Shown: positions 45,346 through 56,935 of the stretch, piece after piece
Position numbering within the stretch: the stretch's first letter is position 1
How the letters are laid out: the number at the start of each line of letters is the position of its first letter
Source: Bisporella sp. PMI_857
Lineage: Eukaryota; Ascomycota; Leotiomycetes; Helotiales; Helotiaceae
Assembly: GCA_021307315.1 (NCBI GenBank)
Contig: JAJSPD010000021.1
Location: 124,001-188,000 of the forward strand
Direction of reading: 5' to 3'
DNA length: 64,000 nucleotides
Made by a program: the position numbers and the translations under genes
The notes under the pieces: generated by a model
Databases searched by the model: none
What the model was told of the DNA's origin: nothing
The model's input: the letters and a program-made list of their open reading frames with translations, nothing else

Positions 45346-45762
45346 ATGTGAAAGATGTATTACTATTTTGATGATGCGAAAAGCATTGATCAGTGGCAGT
45401 CTAGGTATTTTTTTCATGTACATATACTAATGTATACAATCAGAAAGCCCGGCCCCGGAGAGGCAGCATGCCAGCACTTTATCTGCATTCTAACAGGCAA
45501 TTTGTATAGCATCCGCGGTCCTGTGGTCTGAGACATTGAATGCAAGAGCAGTTATTTTCCACGCGGTGTTGAGCCCTCTAAAAATTTAGCTATCAATGAG
45601 CGCCTATCTACGGGTTCTCAGATCCCCTTAAGCGCCTCAGATATGTGGCATGACATCAAATCGTCTAACAAAATGAAATTGCATGTTCTTATGGTCTTTC
45701 AATTTCTGGTTTCCATTCCCGGTATCTCCCTATGTACAAATATGATAACCCCGCGCATCTAC
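45346..45762. other. Convergent intergenic region
   Basis: 3' flanks of SAP18 and the complex I subunit gene. Nothing recognised. Confidence 0.55.
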
Positions 45763-46149
45763 CTATGCCAACAACGAATCACCCTTCCGCTTCCCCCTGT
45801 AATCGTATTTGCCCTGCCTCGCCGTTAGTATCTCCTCTGATGACGCTCAATTGAATGAACATACATCCTGGGTATATGAAATATACGTAATCAGTGCCGG
45901 GAAAGCAACCATATACGCGAATGTAATGCGTGCCGTCCGTCCAGTCCATCTAAAGTACTTGTGTCGATTGACATATACAGCTACAGGCTTGTCAGAACTA
46001 ATTGCTCGATGCAAGCTAGGTATATCAGCGTGACGAACCGTTGAATTTGGCCAACGCGGGGTCCTGTTTAAGGGCTGGGGGATGAATTAGCATGTAGAAT
46101 TGGGATTCGATAGTACAAAAAACTCACGGAGGTTGTGGTGGCCCGCCAT
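45763..46149 (-). CDS. Small mitochondrial complex I subunit (NDUFB4/B15-like)
   Basis: Four short exons, 46128-46149, 46039-46074, 45865-45980 and 45763-45813, encode 74 aa. The gene is too fragmented to appear as a long frame. The spliced protein runs MAGHHNLP, then DPALAKFNAV, then VNRHKYFRWTGRTARITF, one membrane helix (AYMVAFPALITYIS), then GKYDYRGKRKGDSLLA. The YKYFRWT-R-T and RGKR-GD blocks are typical of the fungal B15-like accessory subunit of the membrane arm of NADH:ubiquinone oxidoreductase. All four exons join in frame. Identification rests on remembered family pattern, and the phase of intron 1 leaves one residue uncertain. Confidence 0.8.
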
Positions 46150-46610
46150 TGTGATGTGTTCTGGCTAGTGCCGTGGATTTCTTGTGGTGAGAAGCTATTC
46201 AACTCAAGACCGACGATTGTGATGTTGAAGATGCTGGATGAAAGTTCCGCCGATCCGGGGCTGCCTTGGACCTCAGCTTCTTACGGCTCCAACTCCAATA
46301 CAACTGCAGGGTCACAACTCGAGATATTTTCTACCGAAATCCTTACGAAGTGAAGGGCCTGATCTGCTAGGTGTAAATTTAGGTAATTTCTGAAGCATAA
46401 TGCTCTGGTGCAGAGCTCAGTATTGATAACCTTCCGAGTGGAGAATGGACCTGTGAAGCCTCGGCTGGCCTTGATTCAAAGCGCTATGAAACCACCTAGC
46501 AGTTATCTCCTATGTTGCGCGTCGCCTTTTCTCTTACATCCTCTCATATTCATGTATTTTATCATCTGTCATACCATTCAGAATAATTAAGTTCATTACC
46601 TCTGCCCAAT
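46150..46610. promoter_or_regulatory. Shared promoter of complex I subunit and GST
   Basis: 461 bp between divergent starts. No motif identified. Confidence 0.45.
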
Positions 46611-47625
46611 ATGGCCTCCGTTGCAGCTGAACAGCCCAAAATAAAGCTCTATTGGTACGTCATCCTTGGTTCATACAGAACAATGATAGACTGGCATACC
46701 TTTTTTCCCCTCGAGTCGTGTGATCCCTTATAGAGATCCAATATATGTAGCAAGTTTCGACGAGAAATATCCCATTGGACATAAATATAATAAGCATTAC
46801 AGTGTTAACCTTGATTAACCCGAAATAACAGGCTTGAGCAATCCCGCTCCCAACGAATTCTTTGGCTGCTCGAGGAGTTAAAGCTCCCATATGAGCTCGA
46901 GATCTTTCACCGAAACAAGGAGACCAAGCTCGCTCCTCCCGAGCTCAAGAAGGTTCATGCTTTGGGGAAATCTCCTGTGATCACAGTCACGCCTCCTGGT
47001 TCAACCGAATCCGTGACCATAGCTGAAAGTGCTTTCATCATTGAATATCTCCTGGAGCACTTCTCAAACGGGAGCACTTTATCTCCTACAAGATACCGTC
47101 CTGGTCAAGAAGGCAAGGTGGGCGGCGAAACGGAGGAATATCTACGGTTCAGATATTACATGCATTATGCTGAAGGAAGCCTTATGAGTCCGCTCTTGAT
47201 TAGCCTGGTTGCTCACTGTAAGTTGCATGAGACACCACCGATCATGTCTATTTGACTGAATTGCCTCAGCAATCAAAACCTCATCGGTCCCCTTCTTCAT
47301 CAAGCCTATCACCGGCGGCGTTGCGTCCAAGATCCAGACCAATTTCTTAGACCCTGTCTTCAAGAACCATTTTACGTTCCTCGAATCCCAGCTCGCCACA
47401 TCTCCAGAGAACGGTCAGTATCTCTGTGGCCCAAGACTCACGGGTGCGGATATCGTCATGAGCTTTCCCATTATCGTGGCCAAAGGCCGCGCCGGCTTGA
47501 CGGAAGAGAGGTATCCTAAGCTCTGGGCTTACGCTGCAAGGCTCGAAGAAGAAGAGGGTTATAAGAGAGCTGCGCAGAAGATTATTGAAATCGATGGAAA
47601 ATTTGAGGCTTCATTCAAAATGTAG
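46611..47625 (+). CDS. Glutathione S-transferase
   Basis: Three exons, 46611-46654, 46832-47217 and 47270-47625, encode 261 aa; the first intron is unusually long at 177 nt. The N-terminal thioredoxin-like domain shows IKLYWLEQSRSQRILWLLEEL, the glutathione-binding cis-Pro region (GKSPVI) and the TIAESAFIIEYL motif. The C-terminal helical domain follows (GETEEYLRFRYYMHYAEGS, LCGPRLTGADIVMSFP), including the conserved GADI aspartate of GST folds. The role is glutathione conjugation or peroxide detoxification in the cytosol. It resembles the fungal group near yeast Gtt1 (Ser/Arg in the active loop). The substrate class cannot be set from sequence alone. Confidence 0.92.
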
Positions 47626-50600
47626 TTATTGGATTTGGTTTAAACATATGACGCCGCTATTAGCTTGGTATCAAAATCAGCTGATAGCGCAATAAATGTA
47701 CATTTCTATACGAAGTTGCTCAGCTGTCTTCTTTCCTGGGTCGCAATGTGCTACACCAAATGACTCGTTGACCGTGGATCAGAAACTCAGAAGTTAAGAC
47801 AAAGTAATAAAGTAGCTAGAAAATATCTTCCTACAGCACTTTGCAGTTCATGCAAAGGTTGAAACATGGAGAACCCTTAGTTCGCAGGTCAAAGTAGGCT
47901 CTCTTTGAAAGCACTAAATTACGAACTATAAGATAATTTAAGAAGGCGCTGAGTGGTCGACTCCTTTCTGCTTATTGAAATTGCATTTGGTAGTCGAGTA
48001 GGCTGTTCCGACTGGTTGTTTGCTGGATACACAAGTCGAGGCAGGCACTTGCTACAAAGAAACTAGGGTGATGAGATGTTATCAAGCTGGGATTCGGATT
48101 TGGTGACGGACAATATTTAGATTATCTCTACCTCCTCTGGGTATCAGCCTCGAGTGAATAGTACCTAAAGTTTTCAGAATGAGGTATTTGGTAAGAGGGC
48201 AAGACATCTGGATATGTGTTCCGAGCTTTGTCTTTGGACTTGCGCTGAGGTAGCAAAGTAGAGTACAGAGGTTCGGCTATTGAGGCTTTTATTTTGAAAT
48301 TAAATGCAAGCCTAGATTTGAAGTTAATATATCAAGCTACAAGGTGTCATTGTTTCATTCATTGTTGTCACTTTGGTGTCAGCCGTGTGCTGGATCGATA
48401 TTTATGTGCACCAATTTCACCAACACCCACAAGACATACTTGACAGGGCGCGGCAAAATGAGGTGCATTAATTTACAAGGACAATCAAAAGAGGAATGAG
48501 GCAACATGTCTGCTTCGAGCGAGACGTTGGAGAACAATGACTGATGTACTGTAGAAGAAAAGCATATGCAAAACGAGCTTGATCGAAGCAGGTGCGGTGG
48601 TTCATTCCCTGTAATCATATTCATAGGCCATTGTTCTTGCCGTTTTCGGCAAGTGTAGTTCGAGACGGATAACAGCCCCTTCGAGCTTGCCGTATGTGTA
48701 AAAGGCACAAGCCGATGAGTCGGCTCCAGGCAAGCCTGAACGCTCATGGTTTCTTAGTTCGGGACATGCTCTCGGCCAACCCCAACTTCATACCAGTATA
48801 GCACATCTGTTTGAGTCAATGACTGCAAGGAAATCTTTCGTTGGGTCCACTTGGTAAATGGATGAGCCAGTGCAATACTGGTGTGAGTTGAATCTTATCT
48901 TAGAATTGCTCTCTCGCCACATGCTTTAAGGTTGTCGGTGGTGTAGGACTGGTAGTAGCAGCTTCAGCCAACAATGGTTGCTCTATAGAAGTAGCATGAA
49001 CGCTAGAGTCTTTTCAGAGCAATGTTGTCCGTGGCGCAAAAGTACTGCCCAAGGCAGCGCTTCGTCGCATTGTGACGATATATAAGATACTTGTATTGTG
49101 TTTATCTTCCCGACTGTTCCGAATGGAACCTTATGAGCGACTCAGAGAATCAGAATGGCTGGAAAGGCGTGGTATACCAGCTGGCGAATTGGAACGTGGC
49201 TACTCGGATGGATTCAAGGGGTTCGGTGTTGAAGCTTAACCTGCGATGAGAAGAAGTTGCTTGTTGGTGGTGCCCACCACTTGTCCAAGTCTGAAGTCAT
49301 AATGCTCTCTTCGGTAGCATGACCTGATGGCGGTCATACCAAAGGTCAAAATTCGATGAGATCCACCAGTGACAACCTGACAGCCTTTGTATAGGAGTAG
49401 GAGGAGTGGTCGTCGGGACCAGGTGTATTGGACACCAAGTGGACCCGCCATCATTAGCTTTGACTTACTCTTTAAGTGCGCAATTACACAACGGCCTTGA
49501 TGCGACGGGGTATATAATTAACCTTTCAAAGCGGGTACTAAGGAGCGCCTGTCGAACACTATCGATCACTGAAAATAAATTCATGAACGATGAACGAGCC
49601 ACAAAGAAGATGCGAATATTGTACTTCAGCCAACAGTAAACAGCAAATTCTTTCAAGCCTTCAGAGCCGCCATCTTTGCCCAGAGGCGGGCGACAGGAAG
49701 AGATTGGCTTGCCTCCCTTTAAACATCAATGTTGCATTGAACCAATGGCAAGCATCGGTCCCTAACGGAGATTGGAGACTTTGAGTCAGTTGTTCTCGAT
49801 CAGCGGTTCGCACCCTTTAAAAAGGTCAAATCCACCAGTTTCAAACTTATGGCATCATAGGCCAAGGGGGGCGGTCTTCTCATTTCTTTACCGAAATATG
49901 ATTCCTTCTATCCTGGGAGCTTCAGGTGTAATTGTGATAGTCGGACAGAAAGGCAGAAAGCGGACTGCTTATCCTGCGGCTGGCAACCGCAAGATGAGCG
50001 CCTCGGTGACATTTGCTTCGATATTTTTATCGTTCTGAGAGAAAAGGTTACAATGATGGGCTGCTTGCTTACCACATAAGCTGTAGCATGTCGTGTACAA
50101 CCCCATTGAATCAATTTTTGGATTTGGATATGGTTTCAATAATATAATGATAGGTAATAAGAATAAATAGCGCAGCATAATATCTTCCCCTCCTTTTCGG
50201 TGAAATCTTCCCAGATCGCCCCTTGGGTAGTGATGTTGGTGGTGGTTGTGGTGGACACGCCAACGTTTGCGGCTAAAATAAGCCTCAGGGGTACAATGGA
50301 TATGAGTGGTAGGGGGGAACAGGAGTCAGGCTGGTGGTGACGGTTCCTGCATAAGCGAACCGAATTAGCCCCTGCGGCACTGAAGGGGGACTTATTTGGC
50401 GGCGCTCTTTCGGGGGTTCTTAGGATGCCCATCTTAAAGTAACAAGCACTTCTATGCCCGTCAATAGGTGGGATGGTTCCACAGGTAATCAACTTGAGGG
50501 ACAGCGGCTAGCCTGTTCCTGGAAGGTTCTCCCTCTTTACTCCAGTTTGCCTCCAACCTGCCTTCCCCCCCTCCCCTGAAGATTACCTCTACTGTACAGT

Positions 50601-51001
50601 ACTGTCGGTACTGTACCGCTAGGGGACTGGCTGCTAAGGGTGCATAGATCCTAGTGGATGGGTCTTCCTGAGAGATGAGGAGTTGGCCCGCCGGTGCTCT
50701 TTGCACTAGATTACTGGCCATATCGATTGTTGCTGTGGGCATGGGCGGATCTTCCCTGCTGTTGGCCTGTTTGTTAGCTGGTTCAACCTGGTGGTTTAAT
50801 CTCCCAGAACACTTATAGCGAAGCGTCGCCCTCCATCACGGCTTCTTTTCTCTTCAGCCCAACAGCCCATCTTCACTGTTACTATACATTAATTTTGACT
50901 TCGGTCGTCCATTCTTTTACAGAAACCCACTACTTCAAACCGCTCTACAGCACCATCTCAATCACCTCCCAACACCAAAACAACCAAGTAAATCTTTCAA
51001 G
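47626..51001. other. 3.4-kb gene-poor stretch
   Basis: No confident gene. Contains the small frame at 49123 (separate entry), a palindromic TACTGTACAGTA with a nearby inverted partner (about 50591-50620), and the promoter/leader of the GPI protein gene. Confidence 0.55.
49123..49239 (+). CDS. Short frame of uncertain status (38 aa)
   Basis: ATG to TAA reads as a charged, protein-like peptide (YERLRESEWLERRG, then GYSDGFKGFGVEA). The composition is unlike random frames nearby. It could be a micro-protein, the last exon of an unseen gene or a relic. No partner exon was found. Confidence 0.25.
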   Translation: MEPYERLRESEWLERRGIPAGELERGYSDGFKGFGVEA

Positions 51002-51651
51002 ATGCAATTCTCCGTTGTTACCGTTGCCCTCTTCGCTGGCGCCGCCATGGCTGTCAAGCAATCCACTATCTACCAGACTGAGGAGATCACCATCACCAGC
51101 TGTGCCCCAACTGGTAAATTCACTGATATCCCCACGATCTAGAATATCAGCTAACATGAGAAAAAGTCACCAACTGCCCTGCTGCCAGCACTGTCGTCAG
51201 CCTGACCAGCTACCCAGTTGTCAGCCCAACTGAGACCCCAGCTGGTCCATCATACCCAGTCTACACTCCATCCCCATCCTCGCACGCCAATGTCTCCGTG
51301 CCAGTCTACGTCCCATCATCCACCGCTGAGGGAGTAAAGACCACCCCCGTTCCAGTCTATCCAACTGGAACCCCAGCCGCTCCATCCTCATACTCCTTGA
51401 GCACCATCGAGATCTCCACCTGTGTGCCAACTGTGATCTACTCTACTGTCACCCTCTACCCAACCACCAGCCCGGTCCCAACCTATGCTCCAGCACCATC
51501 CTCTACCGGCACCATTGTTGTCCCAGGGAACGTCACCTACCCAACCGTGCCAGCGACCCCAAGCACCAGCGAGTTCGCCGGTGCCGCCAGCAGCATCAAG
51601 GGCTCCTTCGCCGTCGCTGCTGTCGCCGGTTTCGCCGCCTTCTTCCTATAA
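51002..51651 (+). CDS. Secreted GPI-type cell wall protein
   Basis: Two exons, 51002-51113 and 51167-51651, encode 198 aa. A signal peptide (MQFSVVTVALFAGAAMA) leads into two similar Cys-containing Thr/Val segments (ITSCAPT...NCPA and ISTCVPTVIYSTV). Between and after them lies Pro/Ser/Thr-rich sequence fit for O-glycosylation, with N-glycosylation sequons (NVS, NVT). A C-terminal Ala/Gly/Ser omega-like region precedes a hydrophobic tail (FAVAAVAGFAAFFL), as in GPI anchors. The gene is strongly CC/GC-ending in codon use, suggesting high expression. Resembles fungal wall structural proteins; no enzyme domain. Confidence 0.87.
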
Positions 51652-53749
51652 GTCATTTACCTCATCTAGACGCCTCTAGTAGGCTATGGCTTTTACGACA
51701 TTTAAAAGAAGGGGATTGGAGCGCTTTTGCTTAGATACCTAGAGTTCTCACATTTGTGGGTTCTGCTATATACATGTAATTTCAATAATTCTGGGCATGG
51801 TCTTGCTGGCTTTGGTATGCATCATCCGGGGTTGGAGTCAATTATTTTTCGGGCTTGCATTTTTTGGTATCCAAAAAGGGTGTATGTTTTCGATCTTCCA
51901 ATACCGGGATGGTGTAGCTTAGCATGAAAGCGTCTATCGAATTCAATTTCTGATAAACATTTATTTGACATTTCTTTTTCTGACCATTTTTGCTACATCC
52001 TGTTTGCCTCTCCAAGTGTGACATCGAATTCTCCCAGTTGTGAAGTCAATTGCAAGAGGGAAATTAATTCTGTTTCAAAACAGCGGAAGATTCGGACAAT
52101 TGTTGAAACTGGAAGCGATAATCTCTCTAGTTTGGCGCGTGGTTTTCATGCGACCTGCGGCCGGAGATTACCTGCTCTGCAGATCTTTCTGAGCATTTCG
52201 ATGACTGAACATCAGATGGGCACGAGGGATGGGCCTGAAACTGTGAAACGGGCTTTCATCGGAAGGTGCAAGAGTTGGAGGCTGTGTTAATAAACGGGCT
52301 TCCACATGCTGAGATGTTCATTAAAGATCGAGGTGGGACCTGGTCAAGGTATTTTAGATTCGCGTGAGTGCTTCAGATCAGGTTTCCTGGACTAGCTCGC
52401 AGAGTTTGACCTGACTGTTCTCAGTGAGCATTGAGCGCATTCAGCATCGCACAATTTGATTAACTTAGTAGAACTGACCAAACACTCATTCACTGACGAC
52501 TGCTAACTTTTGGATCTTTATTCACAACCCCCTGTGGACGATAGATTGGCAAGCATGGTCAGAATCTTATTATCGTTGTACTCGCTCACGGCTCGAGAAG
52601 ATATGCTGCCTTTTGTGATTGATACTTTCCGAAAACATGAAATAAGTTGAAACGTACAGATCAAGTCTCCAAGTCGGCGGAGCATTGAGATGACCGCTCA
52701 TTCTAAGCGTATTAGATGCATCATAAGCAGTAGAATCTAAGCAATGCGACTGGTACGTGTCCAAAACCCCTCAATTCATATTGACGCTCAGCAAAAGCTG
52801 CAAGCTTGATATTCATGAGACACGCCAGCAGCAATACCGACTTCTAGTGGCTGTTTAACCAATAGTTATGGCGTCTGCTTTTTTGGCTCTGAGAACAAGA
52901 GACACAGCCGATTTGAATGAATTCGGGATTAGAAGTGGCTAACGAAACAATCTCCACGCAGTGAACAATACCCCTCCGCAAGTGAGTAGCAATGGCGACA
53001 CATCAACAGTTGTCCAAAGGAAAATGCTGAACCAGCATTTTCCAGAAGCGACGCCAAAACTTTAAACTTCAATGAGTTTTGATACTTGACAGATATATTT
53101 GGACGTATTCCGTCTTCTCTTAGCGAATACGCGGAATACAGGACTTGTTTTGCACCTCACAGGGGGTTTTCCGCATTCAACCCTGTCAGCCACGCCTCGG
53201 TTTTCTAATTTGGTAGCAACAACATTGTCGGGACCAATGACATTGTTGCTAAGTATAAACTGTCTATTTGTACAATACACAGCAAGCCGTGAACCGCCAA
53301 AGGTATCGCTGTACAATTGTTTATTTTGGCTTTTTAGTTTTGGTTGCATTTCCAATGGCACGCGATATATACAGTAACGGTATGTGCGATTCCGAAAGGT
53401 CCGCGTAATCCACATACCCACGTCTTTTATTGATGTCATTTCAGCGTCGGTGCTGACATCTAGAGCTCCGTTTTAGTAAATTCTACCACCAAGCCTTCCA
53501 ACTTGTCGCTGGTTCCAGGACCGCGTGCCCACCAAATCTTACAATATGTCGATACATGGGCATGCTAATTGGTTCACTGGCTATAATCCGGTCAATCCGT
53601 CTTTCTTTTCGTCCGAACGCGATAATTTCCGCCACATCCGCAACCAGTCCATCGACCCAACTCAGCCTCATAATCCTTTACCTCGCCGTAAACAAGGGTA
53701 CCCAATTTTCATACATAAGCTCTACGTCTCATTGCGTGTGTGATGAATC
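51652..53749. other. 2.1-kb gene-free stretch
   Basis: 3' flank of the wall protein gene and upstream region of the hydrolase gene. Short frames only; nothing convincing. Confidence 0.55.
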
Positions 53750-56461
53750 ATGACATGCGAGGAGAATAGAGACCATGTCATTCATAACAGGATACAGTCA
53801 GGCGTGAGGGACCTTCTATCTAACAGCCCAATGGCACTCTTTATTCCTATGCCTCCAGCGGAGGGGTCAGCGACCACGGAAGCTGATGATGTATACCCTT
53901 CCACCTTTGAGCCTCTGAGCGCAATGTCTACCTTTACCGACGAGGATGCGGAGTTGTTGATTGGACCTTCCATGAGTCGGGCAGCTAGCAGGCTCAAGTC
54001 ACCCAAGACTCCTGCTGCCGAAAAACAAATTGCGTTGGAGGAAGCTATAGGATTTTTCGAGACTGATCCAGAGACGCCGCCGGCAGATGAAGATGGCCCA
54101 GAACGGGAGATGGGCTTCAAGAAGACCGAAATTTCAACAAATTTCGTAGCAGAGAGTTTGCATCAGGCGCATACCAGTGGTCTTTCTTTAGGCAATCTTC
54201 CACCAAAATCGGAAGCGGCAAAAACTCCTGATCTCCCAATAACACCTTGGCATGCTGGTCCAAAGCCTCTAATAGTGCCAGCGGAGGGGTCTAAATCATC
54301 ACTGCAGGCCGTTTTTGCGACTACTAGAGAACGCAAAAGGACATTATCTGGAGGGGCAGATGCGTTGAGGAAATTACTGCCAAAGAACTTACCATCAATG
54401 GCACAAGTGGGAAACTATTTCACAACCGGAACATCAGGTTATATCCAGAAGGGGAAAGATTCAGGTTCCGCAAGTCCACAAAGGGACTCTGATCGAGGGG
54501 TTGCTACCCTATCACCGACCTCATCAACATATAAAGAACTAGCTCGGCCTCACTCGCCTCTCTTTCAATCTACTACTCCCCCTCCTCGCTATGAGTTGGG
54601 GAAACCACGGTCCATCCGGCGTGTGAATTCTGATGATTCCGTGCTTTACCACACGTTATCCAAAGCGTCCTCACTTGGAGATGATTCTATGTTCGAGAAC
54701 CAGCGTGTTCAAGTGAATTCGAGAACCAAGGCAATACGAGATTCATTCCAGGATCGCTCTTCGTTCAGAATACCAAATATGCCCAGTCTCCCCAGTCTGC
54801 CAAATTTCAACTTCAACATGAATTTCTTGAACAATGAAAGCACCGCCATCAAGCCAAAATCAGAAGTGGGGACCGTGGATAAATTAACAAGCACAACCAG
54901 GAAACGGACAGTATCACTTTCGAATCCCGTGGTGGCACCTAGTATCATTGGAGCAGCTTTATTGAGCCCAAAGACCGCTTCTGACAACACTATACCACCG
55001 GAAAGCCCAGCGAAATTTTTAGATCGAGCTATCGAAGATCTTACTGGTGATGTTGTGATTATGGGCGGATACCGAGGCTCCGTCCTCCGGTCGAAAAAGA
55101 CGGGTCGTCAAGTCTGGGCACCTGTCAAAATCGGTCTGAATATTCGAAAAGTGGACTTAGAAGTTGGGTTAGAGCCTGAGGATGAGGAGCGAATGGAGGA
55201 AACGATATATCCGTCTGGCATGTTGAAAAATATTGGCCCTGTAGATATATCAAGGAGGCTCTTCAAGCGATTAAATGCGACAGAAAATGCGCGTACTGGG
55301 AAGCTTAGGATCTGGGACTATGGATACGACTGGCGATTAAGCCCGCATTTGCTGAGCAGAAAGCTTACTAAATTTCTTGAACAGCTACCTTCTAACCGAG
55401 CATCTGGCAATGAAAAGGGAGCAATTGTCATTGCCCATAGTCTTGGTGGTCTAATTACTAGACATGTGGTCAATGCTCGACCCGAGTTATTCTCCGGGGT
55501 GATTTATGCAGGCGTTCCGCAGTCTTGTGTGAATATTCTTGGACCATTGAGAAATGGCGATGCAGTGCTATTAAGTTCAAGGATCCTGACCGCTCAGGTC
55601 AACTTCACACTACGAACGAGCTTCGTGCTGCTCCCAGAAGATGGCGCATGTTTCGTAGATATTAACACGAAGGAGAAATACCCTGTCGATTTTTTTGATA
55701 TCGAAGACTGGATCAAATATCGGCTCTCGCCGTGTACAGACCCACCTCTTCCGCCATACTCGCAACGTAGCAGACTCGTTGGTAGTCTACTCAATCTCAA
55801 TCTCTCTGGAAGTGTACTCAGCCTTTCCAAATCTGGCAAGAAATCCACTGGCTCCATCACCCCTCCACACACAGACTCAAACACCAGCAGTGATGCAGGC
55901 AGAGAAGCCTATCATCACACTCCGAGAACCACGCGAGCCGCAAACGTGATGCGTGATGCAGAGCATGGCAAAGATCGTACTTTGGCAGTACAGATGGGCA
56001 ACTCAAACCCCGTAAATGTTAGCCAAAGCACAAACAGTTCCGTCTCAACGGCCGTCACCATCCCACGCGACAAGGCTATCGCCTACCTGCGACGCACACT
56101 CGTCGAGACAAAGCAGTTCAAGCAAGAGCTTCGTTTCCGGCCCGAGCATTCAGAGTCAAATAAATATCCACCCTTTGCTTTCATATACGGTAAAAGCATA
56201 CCGACTTGTTGCGGTGCGAAGGTCGATGGTTTGGAGAGCATTCCATGCTCAGATGTGTATGATAATCTTGCCTTCGCGGCAGGCGATGGGGTTTGTCTTG
56301 CAAAAGAGGCGATGCTTCCGCCGGGATACCAGGCTGCGAACGGAGGACGTATTAGGAGTGAAAGAGGACATGTTACTTTATTGGGCGATTTGAATGCAGT
56401 TGGAAGAGCATTGGAAGCGGTAACTAAAGGTAGGGCAAAAGGAATTGGGCTGGGTAAATAG
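53750..56461 (+). CDS. Large alpha/beta-hydrolase (lipase/LCAT-like) protein
   Basis: A single 903-codon exon. The first 420 residues are Ser/Pro-rich and look disordered. The hydrolase domain begins near residue 430 (VVIMGGYRGSVLRSKKTGRQVW) and contains LRIWDYGYDWRLSP and the nucleophile elbow IAHSLGGLI, with Ser564. This glycine-rich elbow plus the YDWR-like segment is typical of LCAT and related lipases. A Ser/Thr-rich insert (residues about 690-780) splits the domain, and the C-terminal part (CSDVYDNLAFAAGDGV, GHVTLLGDLNAVGRALE) probably supplies the acid and His. The function is likely acyl-ester hydrolysis or transfer, possibly on phospholipids. The start could instead be Met28 (MALFIPMPP). 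Confidence 0.85.
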   Translation: MTCEENRDHVIHNRIQSGVRDLLSNSPMALFIPMPPAEGSATTEADDVYPSTFEPLSAMSTFTDEDAELLIGPSMSRAASRLKSPKTPAAEKQIALEEAIGFFETDPETPPADEDGPEREMGFKKTEISTNFVAESLHQAHTSGLSLGNLPPKSEAAKTPDLPITPWHAGPKPLIVPAEGSKSSLQAVFATTRERKRTLSGGADALRKLLPKNLPSMAQVGNYFTTGTSGYIQKGKDSGSASPQRDSDRGVATLSPTSSTYKELARPHSPLFQSTTPPPRYELGKPRSIRRVNSDDSVLYHTLSKASSLGDDSMFENQRVQVNSRTKAIRDSFQDRSSFRIPNMPSLPSLPNFNFNMNFLNNESTAIKPKSEVGTVDKLTSTTRKRTVSLSNPVVAPSIIGAALLSPKTASDNTIPPESPAKFLDRAIEDLTGDVVIMGGYRGSVLRSKKTGRQVWAPVKIGLNIRKVDLEVGLEPEDEERMEETIYPSGMLKNIGPVDISRRLFKRLNATENARTGKLRIWDYGYDWRLSPHLLSRKLTKFLEQLPSNRASGNEKGAIVIAHSLGGLITRHVVNARPELFSGVIYAGVPQSCVNILGPLRNGDAVLLSSRILTAQVNFTLRTSFVLLPEDGACFVDINTKEKYPVDFFDIEDWIKYRLSPCTDPPLPPYSQRSRLVGSLLNLNLSGSVLSLSKSGKKSTGSITPPHTDSNTSSDAGREAYHHTPRTTRAANVMRDAEHGKDRTLAVQMGNSNPVNVSQSTNSSVSTAVTIPRDKAIAYLRRTLVETKQFKQELRFRPEHSESNKYPPFAFIYGKSIPTCCGAKVDGLESIPCSDVYDNLAFAAGDGVCLAKEAMLPPGYQAANGGRIRSERGHVTLLGDLNAVGRALEAVTKGRAKGIGLGK

Positions 56462-56779
56462 GAATGGAAAAATATGTAGATTATGACTTTATGGGTGGCT
56501 TTGTCAAACTTTTAGCGATGATACCATGGGCAGAATGCCTGGAATGAACGAAGAACAATGTTTTACCACCTGCGAACATAATGCACCTCTCCTTTGTGTT
56601 TATCGGACATGACCATGCAGGAAAGGGCACTCTCTTGTTTCCATCACTTCCATAAAACACTCCCATCATTCAAAAAGCTCGGCCCCATCATCAAACCACC
56701 CTTTCCACCTCTCATACTCCTCAGCCCTTCAATTACCCCTGGAAGTCTCCTACCCAACCTAACTTCCCAGCAGTGCAGC
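56462..56779. other. Convergent intergenic region
   Basis: Nothing recognised. Confidence 0.5.
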
Positions 56780-56935
56780 CTATGGTCTCTCCCTCTCCTC
56801 ATACCCTAGCATAACCAATGCCACAAGAGCAGGGCTGATCTGTCTGAACGCCTCATACTCCGTTTCGCTAACAACGTCATCAGGCTTGGATGACAAAGAC
56901 GCGTCCTTTGCCTCATCTTTCCAACGAGCAAGCGC
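56780..56935 (-). pseudogene. Orphan C-terminal exon or relic
   Basis: A minus-strand frame ending at TAG (56780-56782) reads KDEAKDASLSSKPDD, SETEYEAFRQISPALVALVM and LGYEERERP, which looks like a genuine protein C-terminus. Just upstream, in another frame, is ITILVADGQGNLIVEFPT...LRPG, followed by a donor-like gtaagc. Joining the two needs an intron of only 23 nt or a single-base frameshift. So this is either a broken gene or a misread one. The frame between 57291 and 57614 on the same strand might belong to it. Confidence 0.35.

Noticed and set aside
48379..48747. 122-codon minus-strand frame in the gene desert
   Set aside because: Cys/His/Pro-rich without order, no intron partners and no start context; looks random.
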